64,000 nt of DNA from JBQCHF01 sp051954955. GTDB lineage: Bacteria; Actinomycetota; Actinomycetes; Motilibacterales; Motilibacteraceae. Shown in pieces: positions 8,381 to 17,327 of the stretch (its first letter is position 1; each line of letters starts with the position of its first letter). The DNA is taken from assembly GCA_051954955.1 (NCBI GenBank), contig JBQCHF010000090.1:1-64000 (forward strand), given 5' to 3'. The translations under genes and the position numbers were made by a program. The notes below the pieces were generated by a model. The model was not told where the DNA came from and ran no database searches. It worked only from the letters and a program-made list of their open reading frames with translations.

Positions 8381-8425
8381 GGCACCTTCTTACGAACCTA
8401 TGGGCAGAAGGTGCCCTTCACCCAA
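8371..8425. terminator. 20-bp perfect inverted repeat
   Basis: Arms 8371-8390 and 8406-8425 pair perfectly over 20 bp (TTGGGTGAAGGGCACCTTCT and its complement) with a 15-nt loop. It lies between the convergent hemerythrin and aldehyde dehydrogenase genes, so a bidirectional terminator is likely. It may also belong to a dispersed repeat family. Confidence 0.65.
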
Positions 8426-8453
8426 GTCCTTTGCCGGCGTCAGACCGTCGGCG

Positions 8454-9926
8454 TCAGACCGTCGGGATCCCCAGGTGCACGACCTTGGTGAGCGTCATCT
8501 CGTCGAGCAGCTCCGGGCCGTAGCCGAAGCCCTGGCCGCTGGCGCCGCGCGGCTGGGCCGCGCCACCGGGGGCGCCACCGAAGACCGCGTTCACCTTCAC
8601 CGTGCCCACCGGGAGCTCGCGCACCGCGCGCTGGGCGTGGGCGAGGTCGGGGGTCATCACGGTGGCGGCCAGGCCGTAGGGCCCCTCGGCCGCCTCGCGC
8701 AGCGCCTGGTCGAACGAGTCGACGACACGGACGGGGGCGACCGGCCCGAAGGTCTCCTCGACCATCACGGCCATGTCCGACGTGACGTCGGAGAGAACGG
8801 TGGGCGGGTAGAAGGCTGCGGGGCCTTCGGGCACCGAGCCACCGGTGAGCACCCGCGCGCCGGCGGCGACGGCGGAGTCCACCTGGGCGGCCACGTGGTC
8901 GCGCATGCGGCGGTCCACCAGCGGGCCCATCGTCGTGTCCGGCTCGAGCCCGTCGCCCATCACCAGCGACTCCGCCTCGGCGACCAGCGCGTCCAGAAAG
9001 GCGTCGGCGACGTCGCGGTGGACGTAGATGCGCTCCACCGCCGTGCACAGCTGGCCGCTGTTGATGAAGGCGCCCAGGGCGCACTGCTGGGCCGCCCAGA
9101 CCGGGTCGACGCCGGCGTCGACGATGAATGGGTCCTTGCCGCCGTTCTCCAGCACCGCCTGGGCACCGCGCGCGGCGACGGCGGCCGCGATGCTGCGCCC
9201 GGTGGCGGTGGCGCCGACGTGGGCGACCAGGTCGATGCCGGGGTCCGCCACCAGGGCGCGACCGGTGCTGGCGCCGCCCTGCAGGAGCACGAGGGCGTCC
9301 TGCGGCAGCTCGGCGGCGATGATCTCGGCGAGCAGGGCCCCGCAGAGCGGCGCCCGCTCGGAGGGCTTGTGCACGACCGTGTTGCCGGTGACCAGCGCCG
9401 CGCCGATCAGCCCGGCCGCCACCGCCGAGGGGTCGTTCCAGGGCGTGACCACGGCGACGACGCCGTGCGGCTCGGGGACCATCAGGTCCAGTGCGTCCCA
9501 CCCGCCACGCAGGCTGCGGCCGCGGTGCACCGGCCCGAGCTCGGCGTACTGCTCCAGGGTGGAGGCGGCGGCCTCGATCCCGCCGAGCGCGAGCGCCAGC
9601 GGGCGGCCCATCTCCTGCACGGTGGCACGCGCGATCTCGTCGGCCCGCTCGCGGACCCCGGCCGCAGCGCGGCGCAGCGCGGCGGCGCGCTCGCCGGCGG
9701 GGGTGCGGGCCCACCCGGGCGCCGCGGCACGGGCCGCCTCCACCGCCCGCCGGACCTCCTCCGACGTGGCCACCGGGACGGACGCGAGCGGCTGCCCGGT
9801 GGCGGGGTTGAGCAGCTCGATGGTGCCTCGGTCGACAGTGTCGACCGTCCCGCCGGGGCTCGCGGCTCCGGGAGCAGAGGGGACCAGGGTGGGACGGGAG
9901 GAGGGGGCGTCTGTCGTCAGGCTCAT
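8454..9926 (-). CDS. Aldehyde dehydrogenase family protein
   Basis: NAD(P)-dependent oxidation of an aldehyde to the acid; the substrate is unknown. Family landmarks: VVTPWNDP, the nucleotide-binding GATATGRSIAAA, the general base segment LENGGKDPF, and the catalytic Cys in NSGQLCTAVERIYV. The product is 490 residues, standard length. The ATG at 9926 overlaps the stop of the upstream glycosyltransferase frame (ATGA). The frame stays open further upstream with good codon use, so the start could be earlier. One TCCGAC-N5-GTCGGA site (8776-8792) encodes SDVTSD. Confidence 0.9.
   Translation of the reverse strand: MSLTTDAPSSRPTLVPSAPGAASPGGTVDTVDRGTIELLNPATGQPLASVPVATSEEVRRAVEAARAAAPGWARTPAGERAAALRRAAAGVRERADEIARATVQEMGRPLALALGGIEAAASTLEQYAELGPVHRGRSLRGGWDALDLMVPEPHGVVAVVTPWNDPSAVAAGLIGAALVTGNTVVHKPSERAPLCGALLAEIIAAELPQDALVLLQGGASTGRALVADPGIDLVAHVGATATGRSIAAAVAARGAQAVLENGGKDPFIVDAGVDPVWAAQQCALGAFINSGQLCTAVERIYVHRDVADAFLDALVAEAESLVMGDGLEPDTTMGPLVDRRMRDHVAAQVDSAVAAGARVLTGGSVPEGPAAFYPPTVLSDVTSDMAVMVEETFGPVAPVRVVDSFDQALREAAEGPYGLAATVMTPDLAHAQRAVRELPVGTVKVNAVFGGAPGGAAQPRGASGQGFGYGPELLDEMTLTKVVHLGIPTV
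8775..8793. repeat. Gapped palindrome site 5 (aldehyde dehydrogenase)
   Basis: GTCCGAC-N5-GTCGGAG; encodes SDVTSD. Confidence 0.9.
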
Positions 9927-10861
9927 GCTTCGTGCCGTACCCGGGACCAGTCGCTGCATGCGGAGTCTGGTGAGGACGTCGGTGAGGACGTCGGTGAGCA
10001 GCTGGCCGGCGCTGAGCAGCGGGGAGCGGCCGCGACGACGCGGGTGGCCCCGCTGTGGCCGGACAGGCGCGTCGCGGCGGACGGGGCGATCGCGGCCGCT
10101 CCGTCGCGGGCCATCACCCTCAGCTGGGTCGTGACCGCGGCGTCGGCCACCACGTCGGTCGCCTCCGGCTCGCCGCCGGGGCGGCCCGGCCACCCGAAAC
10201 CGCCCACCGCCAGCAGCGACCGGCGCCGGTACAGCGCGCAGCCGTTCAGCGCCCCCGCGCGGTAGGGCCACCAGGTCGCGTCGCCGGCGCTGGCCCGGGG
10301 CGGCACCACGCGGCACCGCTCCTGCCACTCCTCGCTGCCGGGTCCGAGCGCCTCAGCCAGCACCCCGCGGACCCAACGTCGCGGGGCCGGGGCGCCCGGC
10401 GCGGGCCGCTGACCGGCGCGCACCGGAACCATCCCCACCACCCCGCAGCGCAGCTGATCCAGGGCGCGGGAGAGCACGCCGAGCGCCTGCGGGTCCAGCA
10501 CCACGTCGTCGCCGAGCACGAGGACCTGCCGGGCGCGGGTGCGATCGAGCAGGAACGCCAGCTGGCCGCCCGCTCCGCCCGGCAGCCGGCCCGCGTGCAG
10601 CTCCACCCGCACGCCGTCGCTGCGCAGGTCGGCGACGACCTGGCGCACCGCGGGCTGCTCCCAGGCCGCCTCGGGGGACGGGTCGCGACCGGGCGGCCCA
10701 GCGGGGAGCCCGACGGGGTCCGTCGGCCGGCCGGTGTCCGAGACCACTACGCGGAACCCACGGGTGGACTGCGCCAGCAACCCGGACAGGACCGGGGCGA
10801 GCCGGTCGGTGCCACCCGCCGTGGGCAGCAGGACGTCGAGCGCGACGAGGCTGGGAGGCAC
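9923..10861 (-). CDS. GT2-like glycosyltransferase, probably frameshifted at the 3' end
   Basis: The N-terminal half resembles family 2 glycosyltransferases: DVLLPTAGGTDRLAPVLSGLL, then a DD pair in VLVLGDDVVLDPQALG (metal/nucleotide sugar site), and later AGALNGCALYRRRSLLAVGGF. The donor and acceptor are unknown. The last ~33 codons use A/T third positions and give a Ser/Pro-rich tail. In the neighbouring frame the same DNA reads SPLLSAGQLLTDVLTDVL with strongly GC-rich third positions. A one-base loss near 10030 would explain this. The start is GTG 10861. Confidence 0.65.
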   Translation of the reverse strand: MPPSLVALDVLLPTAGGTDRLAPVLSGLLAQSTRGFRVVVSDTGRPTDPVGLPAGPPGRDPSPEAAWEQPAVRQVVADLRSDGVRVELHAGRLPGGAGGQLAFLLDRTRARQVLVLGDDVVLDPQALGVLSRALDQLRCGVVGMVPVRAGQRPAPGAPAPRRWVRGVLAEALGPGSEEWQERCRVVPPRASAGDATWWPYRAGALNGCALYRRRSLLAVGGFGWPGRPGGEPEATDVVADAAVTTQLRVMARDGAAAIAPSAATRLSGHSGATRVVAAAPRCSAPASCSPTSSPTSSPDSACSDWSRVRHEA

Positions 10862-10923
10862 GGCGCTAGCCGGTCGAGGACGGACCGGGGACGGCGTCCC
10901 TCCCGGTCGTGGCGGCGGACAGG

Positions 10924-11448
10924 TCAGTGCCCCTGCGGGGCCAGGTAGCCGCGCGGGTCGGTGGCCAGCGGGTCCTCCGCCATCCAGCGGGCGAAGCCGA
11001 GCGGGTCGCGCCGCTCCATCTCGCTGAGGTACTCGGCCCGGCGGGCGGCGATGCGTGCCCGGCCCGCCGCGCTCGGCTCGTGCGCCAGGGCTACCGCCGA
11101 GGCGGCCCAGCGCTCACCCAGCCGGCGCGCGGACATCCGGCGCACGCGGCGGCGGTGCGCCGACGTCCGGAGCTGCTCCGCGCGGGTGCGGAGCAGCCCA
11201 CCCCACCGGGCGACCCGGCTCGAGGGCAGCCAGCGCCGCAGCGACCATCCGATCAGCACCGAGCCCAGGAAGACGGCCGGGCCGACGAGCGCCAGGCACC
11301 AGCGCGGGAGCGGGGTGGCCATCGCGACGACGAGGACCACGGCCCCGCTCACCGCCACCGCCGCCAGCAGCAGCGGCACCAGCCCCCCAATCACGCCGAC
11401 GACGCCCCGGACACCGCCGCCCTGCCCGCCCCAGTGCCTGCTTCCCAT
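10924..11448 (-). CDS. Hypothetical two-helix membrane protein
   Basis: 174 residues with two N-terminal hydrophobic helices (about residues 13-45 and 53-70), then an Arg-rich cytoplasmic part ending in RRDPLGFARWMAEDP. No family was recognised. It precedes the glycosyltransferase/aldehyde dehydrogenase pair on the same strand by about 60 bases and may be cotranscribed. The ATG start is at 11448. Confidence 0.65.
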   Translation of the reverse strand: MGSRHWGGQGGGVRGVVGVIGGLVPLLLAAVAVSGAVVLVVAMATPLPRWCLALVGPAVFLGSVLIGWSLRRWLPSSRVARWGGLLRTRAEQLRTSAHRRRVRRMSARRLGERWAASAVALAHEPSAAGRARIAARRAEYLSEMERRDPLGFARWMAEDPLATDPRGYLAPQGH

Positions 11449-11511
11449 GCTCGTCCTGCCTCACCCGGGTCCCGACCCGCCCTGTCACCGCCACCGACCA
11501 CCCGCCTTCCA

Positions 11512-11592
11512 CCAGCACTGGCCAGCACTGGCCAGCACCGGCCAGCTCGGCCCGCTCGGCCAGCACCGGCCAGCTCGGCCAGCTCGGCCAGC
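11512..11592 (+). repeat. Short tandem repeats, about 9-10 bp
   Basis: Repeated CCAGCACTGG/CCAGCACCGG and CCAGCTCGG units in an intergenic stretch of about 425 bases (11449-11874). No gene was seen there. Confidence 0.8.
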
Positions 11593-11874
11593 GGCCGGAA
11601 AGGTGGGTTGCGCAGCAGTTCCCCCGACAGGGGGGACTCAATCCAGCAGCGACTCGATCCGCGGGTAGGGGCAGGAGAGCGACGGGACCGGTCACGACGC
11701 TGCGTAGGAGGAGGCCTCGTCCACGTACTCCGCCGAGGACGGACCCCCGAGGACGCGGGCGGGGCGAGGGCATGTCCGGGGGTGTGGCGGGTAGCGGCCC
11801 TGTGGGGCGGACCGCGCCGGCAGCGTCGCGGGCCGGCCGCCAGTCCCGTGTCCCCTGCTGGAGGTAGAACGACC

Positions 11875-12408
11875 GTGCCGTCCACCGACATCATCTCCGA
11901 GCTGCGCTCCTATCACGCGCGCGACGACAGCTTCCTGGACGAGGTGCTCGACGGCACCGCGGACGGCGTCATCGGCGGGCTGCTGCCCAAGCTGGTGCTC
12001 GAGATCGAGCGGCACGTGGTGGCCGAGCAGGTCGAGGTCGTGCCCGCGCTGCGCGACCACGGCGCGGACGACGTCGCCGAGACCTGGGCGCAGTCGCTGC
12101 GCGAGGTCGACGAGCTCGTCCACCGGCTCGCGACCAGCGAGGGATGGGAGGACGGCCTGCCGCTGGTGCAGCGGATGGCCGACTGGCTGCGCGCCCACGA
12201 CGCGTGGGTCGAGACCACCGGCTTCCCCGTCCTCGCCGAGCGGGTGCCCGCCACCGTGCTGGACCAGCTGGCCGAGCGCACCAACGGCTCGCGCGAGGCC
12301 GGCCCGGTCGGCAGCCACCCGGACTGGTTCAACCCGGTGTCGCAGCCCTGGCCGGACCCCACCCTCGTCGACCGCCTGCGCGCCCATCTGGTGGAGCAGC
12401 GGACCTGA
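11875..12408 (+). CDS. Hemerythrin HHE-domain protein
   Basis: 177 residues, all helical, with the HHE pattern: ELRSYHARDDSFLDEVLDG, EIERHVVAEQVEVVPALRDH, and HRLATSEGW. The His and Glu residues could bind two irons. The final part (GPVGSHPDWFNPVSQPWPD) is less typical. The GTG start has GGAGGT 9 bases upstream. It stands alone and ends at a perfect hairpin. Confidence 0.85.
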   Translation: MPSTDIISELRSYHARDDSFLDEVLDGTADGVIGGLLPKLVLEIERHVVAEQVEVVPALRDHGADDVAETWAQSLREVDELVHRLATSEGWEDGLPLVQRMADWLRAHDAWVETTGFPVLAERVPATVLDQLAERTNGSREAGPVGSHPDWFNPVSQPWPDPTLVDRLRAHLVEQRT

Positions 12409-12439
12409 GCGGGACACCGCGATTAGCGGACCGACGCTC

Positions 12440-12475
12440 GAGAGCCCCGCGCCCCTTCCCGGGCGCGGGGCTCTC
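12440..12475. terminator. Bidirectional hairpin terminator
   Basis: Perfect 15-bp stem (12440-12454 with 12461-12475) around a CTTCCC loop, between the convergent hemerythrin and membrane-protein genes. Confidence 0.85.
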
Positions 12476-12502
12476 GCCGTGCGCAGACCAGGTGCAGCCG
12501 CG

Positions 12503-13357
12503 TCAGCGGTCCCGGGCCGGTCCTTCCGTGGAGGGCATCTGCCGGGTGGCGTCCGTGGCGCCGGTGCCGGGCTGCTCGGGGCCGCCGGCGAAGCCCGGCC
12601 CGGCGGCGTACTCGGGAGCCGGCTCGCCGCGACGTCCCGTCGCGCTGCCGTTGCCGGCGCGCTGGCGCAGATCCACGACCTCGCTCTCGCCCTGGGAGAG
12701 CCAGCGCTCCCAGCGCGTGCGCATCGGCATGATCAGCCCGCCGCCCACGCCGACGACGAGGATCCCGCCGATGGTGGCGAGGACCGTGATGAGGATCGGC
12801 GTCGTCACCGTGGTGGCGACGTCGACCTGGTTCAGGGCGGCGATGATGCCCAGCCCCAGGATGAAGGCGTAGGCGATGTTGCCGAGCACCTTGCCGTAGG
12901 ACAGGCCGGACAGGGAGCCGGCGATGATGTCCTTGACGGCACTGGCGATCGCCGCGGTGACGACCACGATCACCAGCGCGACGAAGATCTTCGGCAGGAA
13001 CGCGATCACGCTGCGGATGATGTCCGAGATCGGGTTCGGCCCGAAGATGCCGAAGGCGAGCTGCAGGGCGAACAGCAGCACCGCGTAGTAGACGAGCTTG
13101 GCCGCGATGTCGCTCGCGTCGTACTTGCTGTGCGCCATCGCGCGGGCCACCCCGCCGCGCTCGACCGCGCGGTCGAAGCCCACCCGCTCCAGGACCTTGT
13201 CGGTGAGAGTGCCCAGCGCCTTGGCCACGAGGTAGCCCACGACGAGGACGACGATGAACGCGACGAGCTTGGGCACGAACGTCGCGACGTCGGTGGCCGC
13301 GCTGGTCACCGACGACCCCCAGTCCACCGCCAGCGCGGTGCCTGCGGTTCCGGTCAT
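12503..13357 (-). CDS. MscS-type TM-helix (CmpX-like) membrane protein
   Basis: About five hydrophobic helices with the repeated TM_helix pattern of CmpX-like relatives of mechanosensitive channels: AFIVVLVVGYLVAKALGTL, then GGVARAMAHSKYDASDIAAK, then IAFLPKIFVALVIVVVTAAIA. The C-terminal ~60 residues are hydrophilic and Gly/Pro-rich. The product is 284 residues. The ATG at 13357 is preceded by GAGAGGAA. Ion-channel or scaffold roles are possible; nothing here decides. Confidence 0.8.
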   Translation of the reverse strand: MTGTAGTALAVDWGSSVTSAATDVATFVPKLVAFIVVLVVGYLVAKALGTLTDKVLERVGFDRAVERGGVARAMAHSKYDASDIAAKLVYYAVLLFALQLAFGIFGPNPISDIIRSVIAFLPKIFVALVIVVVTAAIASAVKDIIAGSLSGLSYGKVLGNIAYAFILGLGIIAALNQVDVATTVTTPILITVLATIGGILVVGVGGGLIMPMRTRWERWLSQGESEVVDLRQRAGNGSATGRRGEPAPEYAAGPGFAGGPEQPGTGATDATRQMPSTEGPARDR

Positions 13358-13556
13358 GCGAGTTCCTCTCCATCCGGGATGCTCCGGTGCCGCCGCAGTG
13401 CCCCACGGCGGCGTGTCGCCGCGGGTTACCCCTCCTGCTCCGGGCCATTCCTCCGGCCGATCACCTGCGCCCGCGGGCCTGGTCCCAGGGCTCCCGCCGG
13501 CCGCAGGGCGGAGCGGCGGCCGGTGTGGCTCGCCCCGGCCCGGGTACCTGCGGGCC

Positions 13557-14045
13557 ATGGGAACGGTGACGCGTGTGGTCCAGGCCAGCCCGATGGACGT
13601 CTGGGCGGTGCTCGCCGACGGCTGGTCCTACTCCGGCTTCGTCGTCGGCACGGCGCGGATCCGCGCGGTGGACGAGAACTGGCCGCAGGAGGGGAGCCTC
13701 ATCCACCACTCCTTCGGCGCGTGGCCGGCACTCATCGACGACTCCACCACGGTGCTGCACTGCGAGCCGGGCCGGCGCATCACGCTGGAGGCCCGCGGCT
13801 GGCCGCTCGGGCAGGCCACCGTCCACTTCGACATCGAGCCGCACCCGCTGGGCGCCTCGGTCACCCTGCACGAGGACGCCAGCACCGGGCCCGGCCGCTG
13901 GCTGGTGCCCCAGCCCGTGCGAGACGCCCTCATCGACGTCCGCAACCGCGAGACGCTGCGCCGCATCGCGCTGCGCGCCGAGCGGAGCACGAGCGACGAC
14001 GAGGCCCGCGCGCACAGCGAGGCGGACGTGCACGTCGCGCAGTGA
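13557..14045 (+). CDS. SRPBCC-family (polyketide-cyclase-like) protein
   Basis: 162 residues. The opening VTRVVQASPMDVWAVLADGWSY is typical of SRPBCC/START-like lipid- or ligand-binding folds, with later LEARGWPLGQATVHFDIEP. The acidic tail is variable. No ligand is evident. TACCTG lies 6 bases before the ATG, so the mRNA may be leaderless. Divergent from the membrane-protein gene. Confidence 0.8.
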   Translation: MGTVTRVVQASPMDVWAVLADGWSYSGFVVGTARIRAVDENWPQEGSLIHHSFGAWPALIDDSTTVLHCEPGRRITLEARGWPLGQATVHFDIEPHPLGASVTLHEDASTGPGRWLVPQPVRDALIDVRNRETLRRIALRAERSTSDDEARAHSEADVHVAQ

Positions 14046-14132
14046 GGAGCTCGCCCACCCACTGCTGATCTCGATGCGCTGCGCACCCTGCCGAGCGCGG
14101 AATCGCCGGCCGCTCCGGTGCTTGGGCGGACA

Positions 14133-15752
14133 TCACCGGTCCCGGTAGGGCGGCACCATCCCGAGCGACGCGCCGCGCACCAGCAGGGAGCGCAGCACCT
14201 TGGGCATCCGGTCCCCCGCCAGCGCCGCGCGGGCGGCGTTCCAGCCGGGCGCGCCGTGCACGCCGCCGCCGGGGTGCGCCGAGGACGAGGCCAGGTAGAG
14301 CCGCTCGACCGGCGTCTCGGGCCGGCCCAGCGACGGGATCGGCCGGAACACGAGCTCCTGGTGCAGCTGCGCGGTGCCGCCGTTGATCGTGCCGTGCACC
14401 AGGCTGCGGTCGCGGTGCTCCAGGTCGTGCGGTCCCTGCACGTGCCGCGCGAGCACGAGGTCGCGGAAGCCCGGAGCGTGCTGCTCGAGGACGTGCTCCA
14501 TGCGCTCGACGGTCTTGGCGACCAGCTCGTCGGTCAGAGGCAGGCGGCGGGAGACGTGGGTGTAGGCCCAGAGCGACTCGGTGCCCTCGGGTGAACGGGT
14601 CGGGTCGCTGGTCGTCATCTGCCCGACCAGCAGGAAGGGGTGGGGATCATCCCGGCCGGTGTCCAGCTTGGCGTTGAGGTCGACCAGCCCGGCCAGGTCG
14701 CGCCCGACGTGGACCGTGCCCGCCCCGCGCGCCCCCTCGGCCGTCCAGGGCAGCGGGGCGGACAGCGCCCAGTCCACCTTCACGGTGGGGTGGTCCCGCT
14801 GGAAATGGCCCAGTGCACGCAGGACCGAGGCAGGCAGATGCCCGTCTCCGACGAGCTGTCGGTAGAGCAGCACGGCGTCGCAGTCGGCCAGGACGGCCCG
14901 ACGGGCCCGCACGGTCCCGCCGCCCAGCAGGCCCACCCCGACCGCTCGACCGCCGATCACGTGCACCCGCTCCACCGGCGCGCTGGTGCGGACGCGCCCC
15001 CCGGCCGCCTCCAGGCGGGAGACCATCGCGTCGGCCAGCCGCTGGGCACCCCCGCGCGGGACCGGGAAGCCGACGTCCTGCCCGAGCATGGCCAGCAGCC
15101 AGCCGAGCAGCCCGCTGCCGGGGGCGTTCATCGGGATGTCGGCGTGGAAGGCGTTCCCCGCGATGAGCAGCGCGCCGCCCTCGCCGTCGAAGTTCTCCTC
15201 CGCCACCCGCAGCGCGGGCAGGGCGGCGAACCGCGCCAGGTCCAGCACACCGGCCATGCCCAGCCGGCGGACCAGGTCGGCGCCGGAGCGGATCGGCGGG
15301 AACGGGGTGGTGATGGCCCGCAGCAGCGGCTCGCGCACCACCTGCCAGCGGGCGTGGAGCTCGCGCCAGCCGTCGCCGTCGCCGGGGGCGAACTCCTCCA
15401 CGGAGGCGGCGGTCGCCTCGACGTCGCGGGACAGCACCGGCGCGCGACCGTCGTCCAGCGAGTGCGCGAGCACCGCGGGGGCGTGCACCCACTCGAGCCC
15501 GTGCTCCTCCAGGTGCAGACGGTCGATGGCCGGCGACCCGGCGCCGAAGGGGTAGAAGGCACTGAAGAGGTCGCTGGAGAACCCGGGAGCGGTCACCTCG
15601 GCGCTGCGCACCGCGCCCCCCGGCACCTCGTCCGCCTCCAGGACGAGGACGTCCCAGCCGGCGTCGGCCAGCGTGTTGGCAGCCACCAGTCCGTTCTGGC
15701 CGGCCCCCACGACCACCGCGTCGACGACCTCCACCGGCTCCTCCTGACTCAT
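14133..15752 (-). CDS. FAD-dependent oxidoreductase, phytoene-desaturase-like
   Basis: N-terminal Rossmann motif VVVGAGQNGLVAANTLADAG with the acidic end of strand 2 (LEADEVPGG) marks the amine-oxidase/phytoene-desaturase superfamily. A C-terminal FAD segment (LYLASSSAHPGGGVHGAPG) is present. The product is 539 residues. The substrate is unknown; there are no carotenoid genes nearby. It is divergent from the DUF1360 gene with 85 bases between. A near-copy of the gapped palindrome (14846-14863, one mismatch) lies here in a different reading frame. Confidence 0.85.
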   Translation of the reverse strand: MSQEEPVEVVDAVVVGAGQNGLVAANTLADAGWDVLVLEADEVPGGAVRSAEVTAPGFSSDLFSAFYPFGAGSPAIDRLHLEEHGLEWVHAPAVLAHSLDDGRAPVLSRDVEATAASVEEFAPGDGDGWRELHARWQVVREPLLRAITTPFPPIRSGADLVRRLGMAGVLDLARFAALPALRVAEENFDGEGGALLIAGNAFHADIPMNAPGSGLLGWLLAMLGQDVGFPVPRGGAQRLADAMVSRLEAAGGRVRTSAPVERVHVIGGRAVGVGLLGGGTVRARRAVLADCDAVLLYRQLVGDGHLPASVLRALGHFQRDHPTVKVDWALSAPLPWTAEGARGAGTVHVGRDLAGLVDLNAKLDTGRDDPHPFLLVGQMTTSDPTRSPEGTESLWAYTHVSRRLPLTDELVAKTVERMEHVLEQHAPGFRDLVLARHVQGPHDLEHRDRSLVHGTINGGTAQLHQELVFRPIPSLGRPETPVERLYLASSSAHPGGGVHGAPGWNAARAALAGDRMPKVLRSLLVRGASLGMVPPYRDR

Positions 15753-15837
15753 CGCGCGATCGCGCACCCGATCCGGCCCAGCTCCTGACGGCCTGACTTC
15801 TCGCATGCCCCGCCGGGCTACGGGTACGCGCTGTGCC

Positions 15838-16473
15838 ATGTCCCGTCCCGATCTCGCACGCTCCCACGCCGACCACCAGAGCCGCATCGACGCCGACGGC
15901 ACGACCGATGCTGCGACCGATGCTGCGACCGGTGGCGCTGATAGTGCTGCGCCACCGACCGAACGGCTCCGCCGGCACGCGGCCGAGCACGCCGCGGCCT
16001 ACGCGCATGGGGAGGACCGCCCGCTCAAGGGCTACGCCACCGCCATGGCCACCTACCTCGGGGGCGTCGGCACGCTCGCGCTGGCCGGCCGGCTGGCCGG
16101 TGCGCGCCTGCCCGAGCGGGTGGAGCCCTGGGACGTCGCGCTGATCTCCGTGGCCACGCACCGGATCGCCCGCACGCTGAGCAAGGACGCCGTCACCAGC
16201 CCGCTGCGCGCCCCCTTCAACCGCTACGACGGCCCGTCGGCGCCGTCGGAGCTGCACGAGGAGGTGCGGCGGGGGGACCCCGAGGGGCACGCCCTCGGCG
16301 AGCTGCTCTCGTGCCCGTTCTGCCTGGCGGTCTGGGTCGGGACGGCGTTCGGCGCCGGGATCGCGCTCGCGCCGCGCGCCACGCGGCTGGTGGCAGCCAC
16401 CTTCAGCGCCGTCGCCGCGGCCGACTTCCTGCAGTACGCCTACGCCGCCGCGCAGAAGGTGGAGAAGCACTGA
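15838..16473 (+). CDS. DUF1360 membrane protein
   Basis: 211 residues. The N-terminal ~35 residues are hydrophilic and partly repetitive (TTDAATDAATGGADS; DNA repeat GATGCTGCGACC). The DUF1360 part follows: a hydrophobic helix YLGGVGTLALAGRLAG, then DVALISVATHRIARTLSKD, and the family hallmark LLSCPFCLAVWVG with two cysteines. The function is unknown; Bacillus members are linked to sporulation. The start is the ATG at 15838. The gap 16474-16736 before the heptose operon shows no gene. Confidence 0.8.
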   Translation: MSRPDLARSHADHQSRIDADGTTDAATDAATGGADSAAPPTERLRRHAAEHAAAYAHGEDRPLKGYATAMATYLGGVGTLALAGRLAGARLPERVEPWDVALISVATHRIARTLSKDAVTSPLRAPFNRYDGPSAPSELHEEVRRGDPEGHALGELLSCPFCLAVWVGTAFGAGIALAPRATRLVAATFSAVAAADFLQYAYAAAQKVEKH

Positions 16474-16736
16474 CCGAGCCCATCTGAGACCGCCGAGACC
16501 GCCGGCCCTGCTGCTGGGCCGACCCGCCGGACCCGCCCGTGAAGGCCCCGAGCTGCCCTTCCCGGGGTTGCACCGCGTCATGACTTCGTTGCATCCGGAG
16601 AAGTTTGCTCGTCCTTGGTGTTACGGCCCCCGAGCCCGGGCACCGGATCAGGTGTCCGGTGCTTCAGACGGCAGGCACACGCACACAGACCCACGTTCCC
16701 TGCGGCAGCAGCCGTCGGGACACCCGGAGGTGCGAC

Positions 16737-17327
16737 GTGCTCGAGCCCACTGCCCTGCGGGCTCCGGACCGCAGCCCTCAGGTCGCGGACGCTCCGCCCA
16801 GGGCCCATCGGGTGGCCGCGGTCCTGTTCGACCGGGACGGGACCCTCGTCCACGACGTGCCCTACAACGGTGATCCCGAGCTCGTCCGCCCTGTCGACGG
16901 TGCCGCCGAGGCTGTCGCCGCGTTACGGGAGAAAGGGATCCGGGTCGGCGTGGTCACCAACCAGTCCGGGATCGCCCGCGGGCTGCTGCACCGCAGCCAG
17001 GTCGACGCGGTGAACGCCCGGGTGGACGCCCGGCTCGGCCCCTTCGACACCTGGCAGGTCTGCCCGCACGGCGACAGCGACGGCTGCAGCTGCCGCAAGC
17101 CGGCCCCCGGCATGGTGCTCGCGGCCGCGCGAGCCCTCGGGGTGGAACCGGCGGAGGTCGTCGTGATCGGCGACATCCGCGCCGACGTCCAGGCGGCCGC
17201 CGCGGCGGGAGCCCGAGGCATCCTCGTCCCCACCGCCGCGACCCGGGCGGACGAGGTCGAGGCCGCCGAGGTGCGCGCCGGCTCGCTGCCGGACGCGGTC
17301 CGCCTCGTCCTCGAGGAGTGGGCGTGA
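16737..17327 (+). CDS. gmhB: D,D-heptose 1,7-bisphosphate phosphatase-like HAD hydrolase
   Basis: HAD phosphatase with the nucleophile motif FDRDGTLVHD (Asp residues 32 and 34), the threonine motif VVTNQSG, and the zinc cluster CPHGDSDGCSCRKP, the CxHx5CxC layout of GmhB. GmhB removes the 7-phosphate from manno-heptose 1,7-bisphosphate before nucleotide activation. The product is 196 residues. The GTG at 16737 has GGAGG 6 bases upstream; the open frame extends further without similarity. It is the first gene of an eight-gene operon and overlaps the next start by GTGA. Confidence 0.85.
   Translation: MLEPTALRAPDRSPQVADAPPRAHRVAAVLFDRDGTLVHDVPYNGDPELVRPVDGAAEAVAALREKGIRVGVVTNQSGIARGLLHRSQVDAVNARVDARLGPFDTWQVCPHGDSDGCSCRKPAPGMVLAAARALGVEPAEVVVIGDIRADVQAAAAAGARGILVPTAATRADEVEAAEVRAGSLPDAVRLVLEEWA

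Noticed and set aside
11512..11592. Tandem repeats as a CRISPR or origin iteron set
   Set aside because: Too short and degenerate, no spacers, and no dnaA/rep gene nearby.
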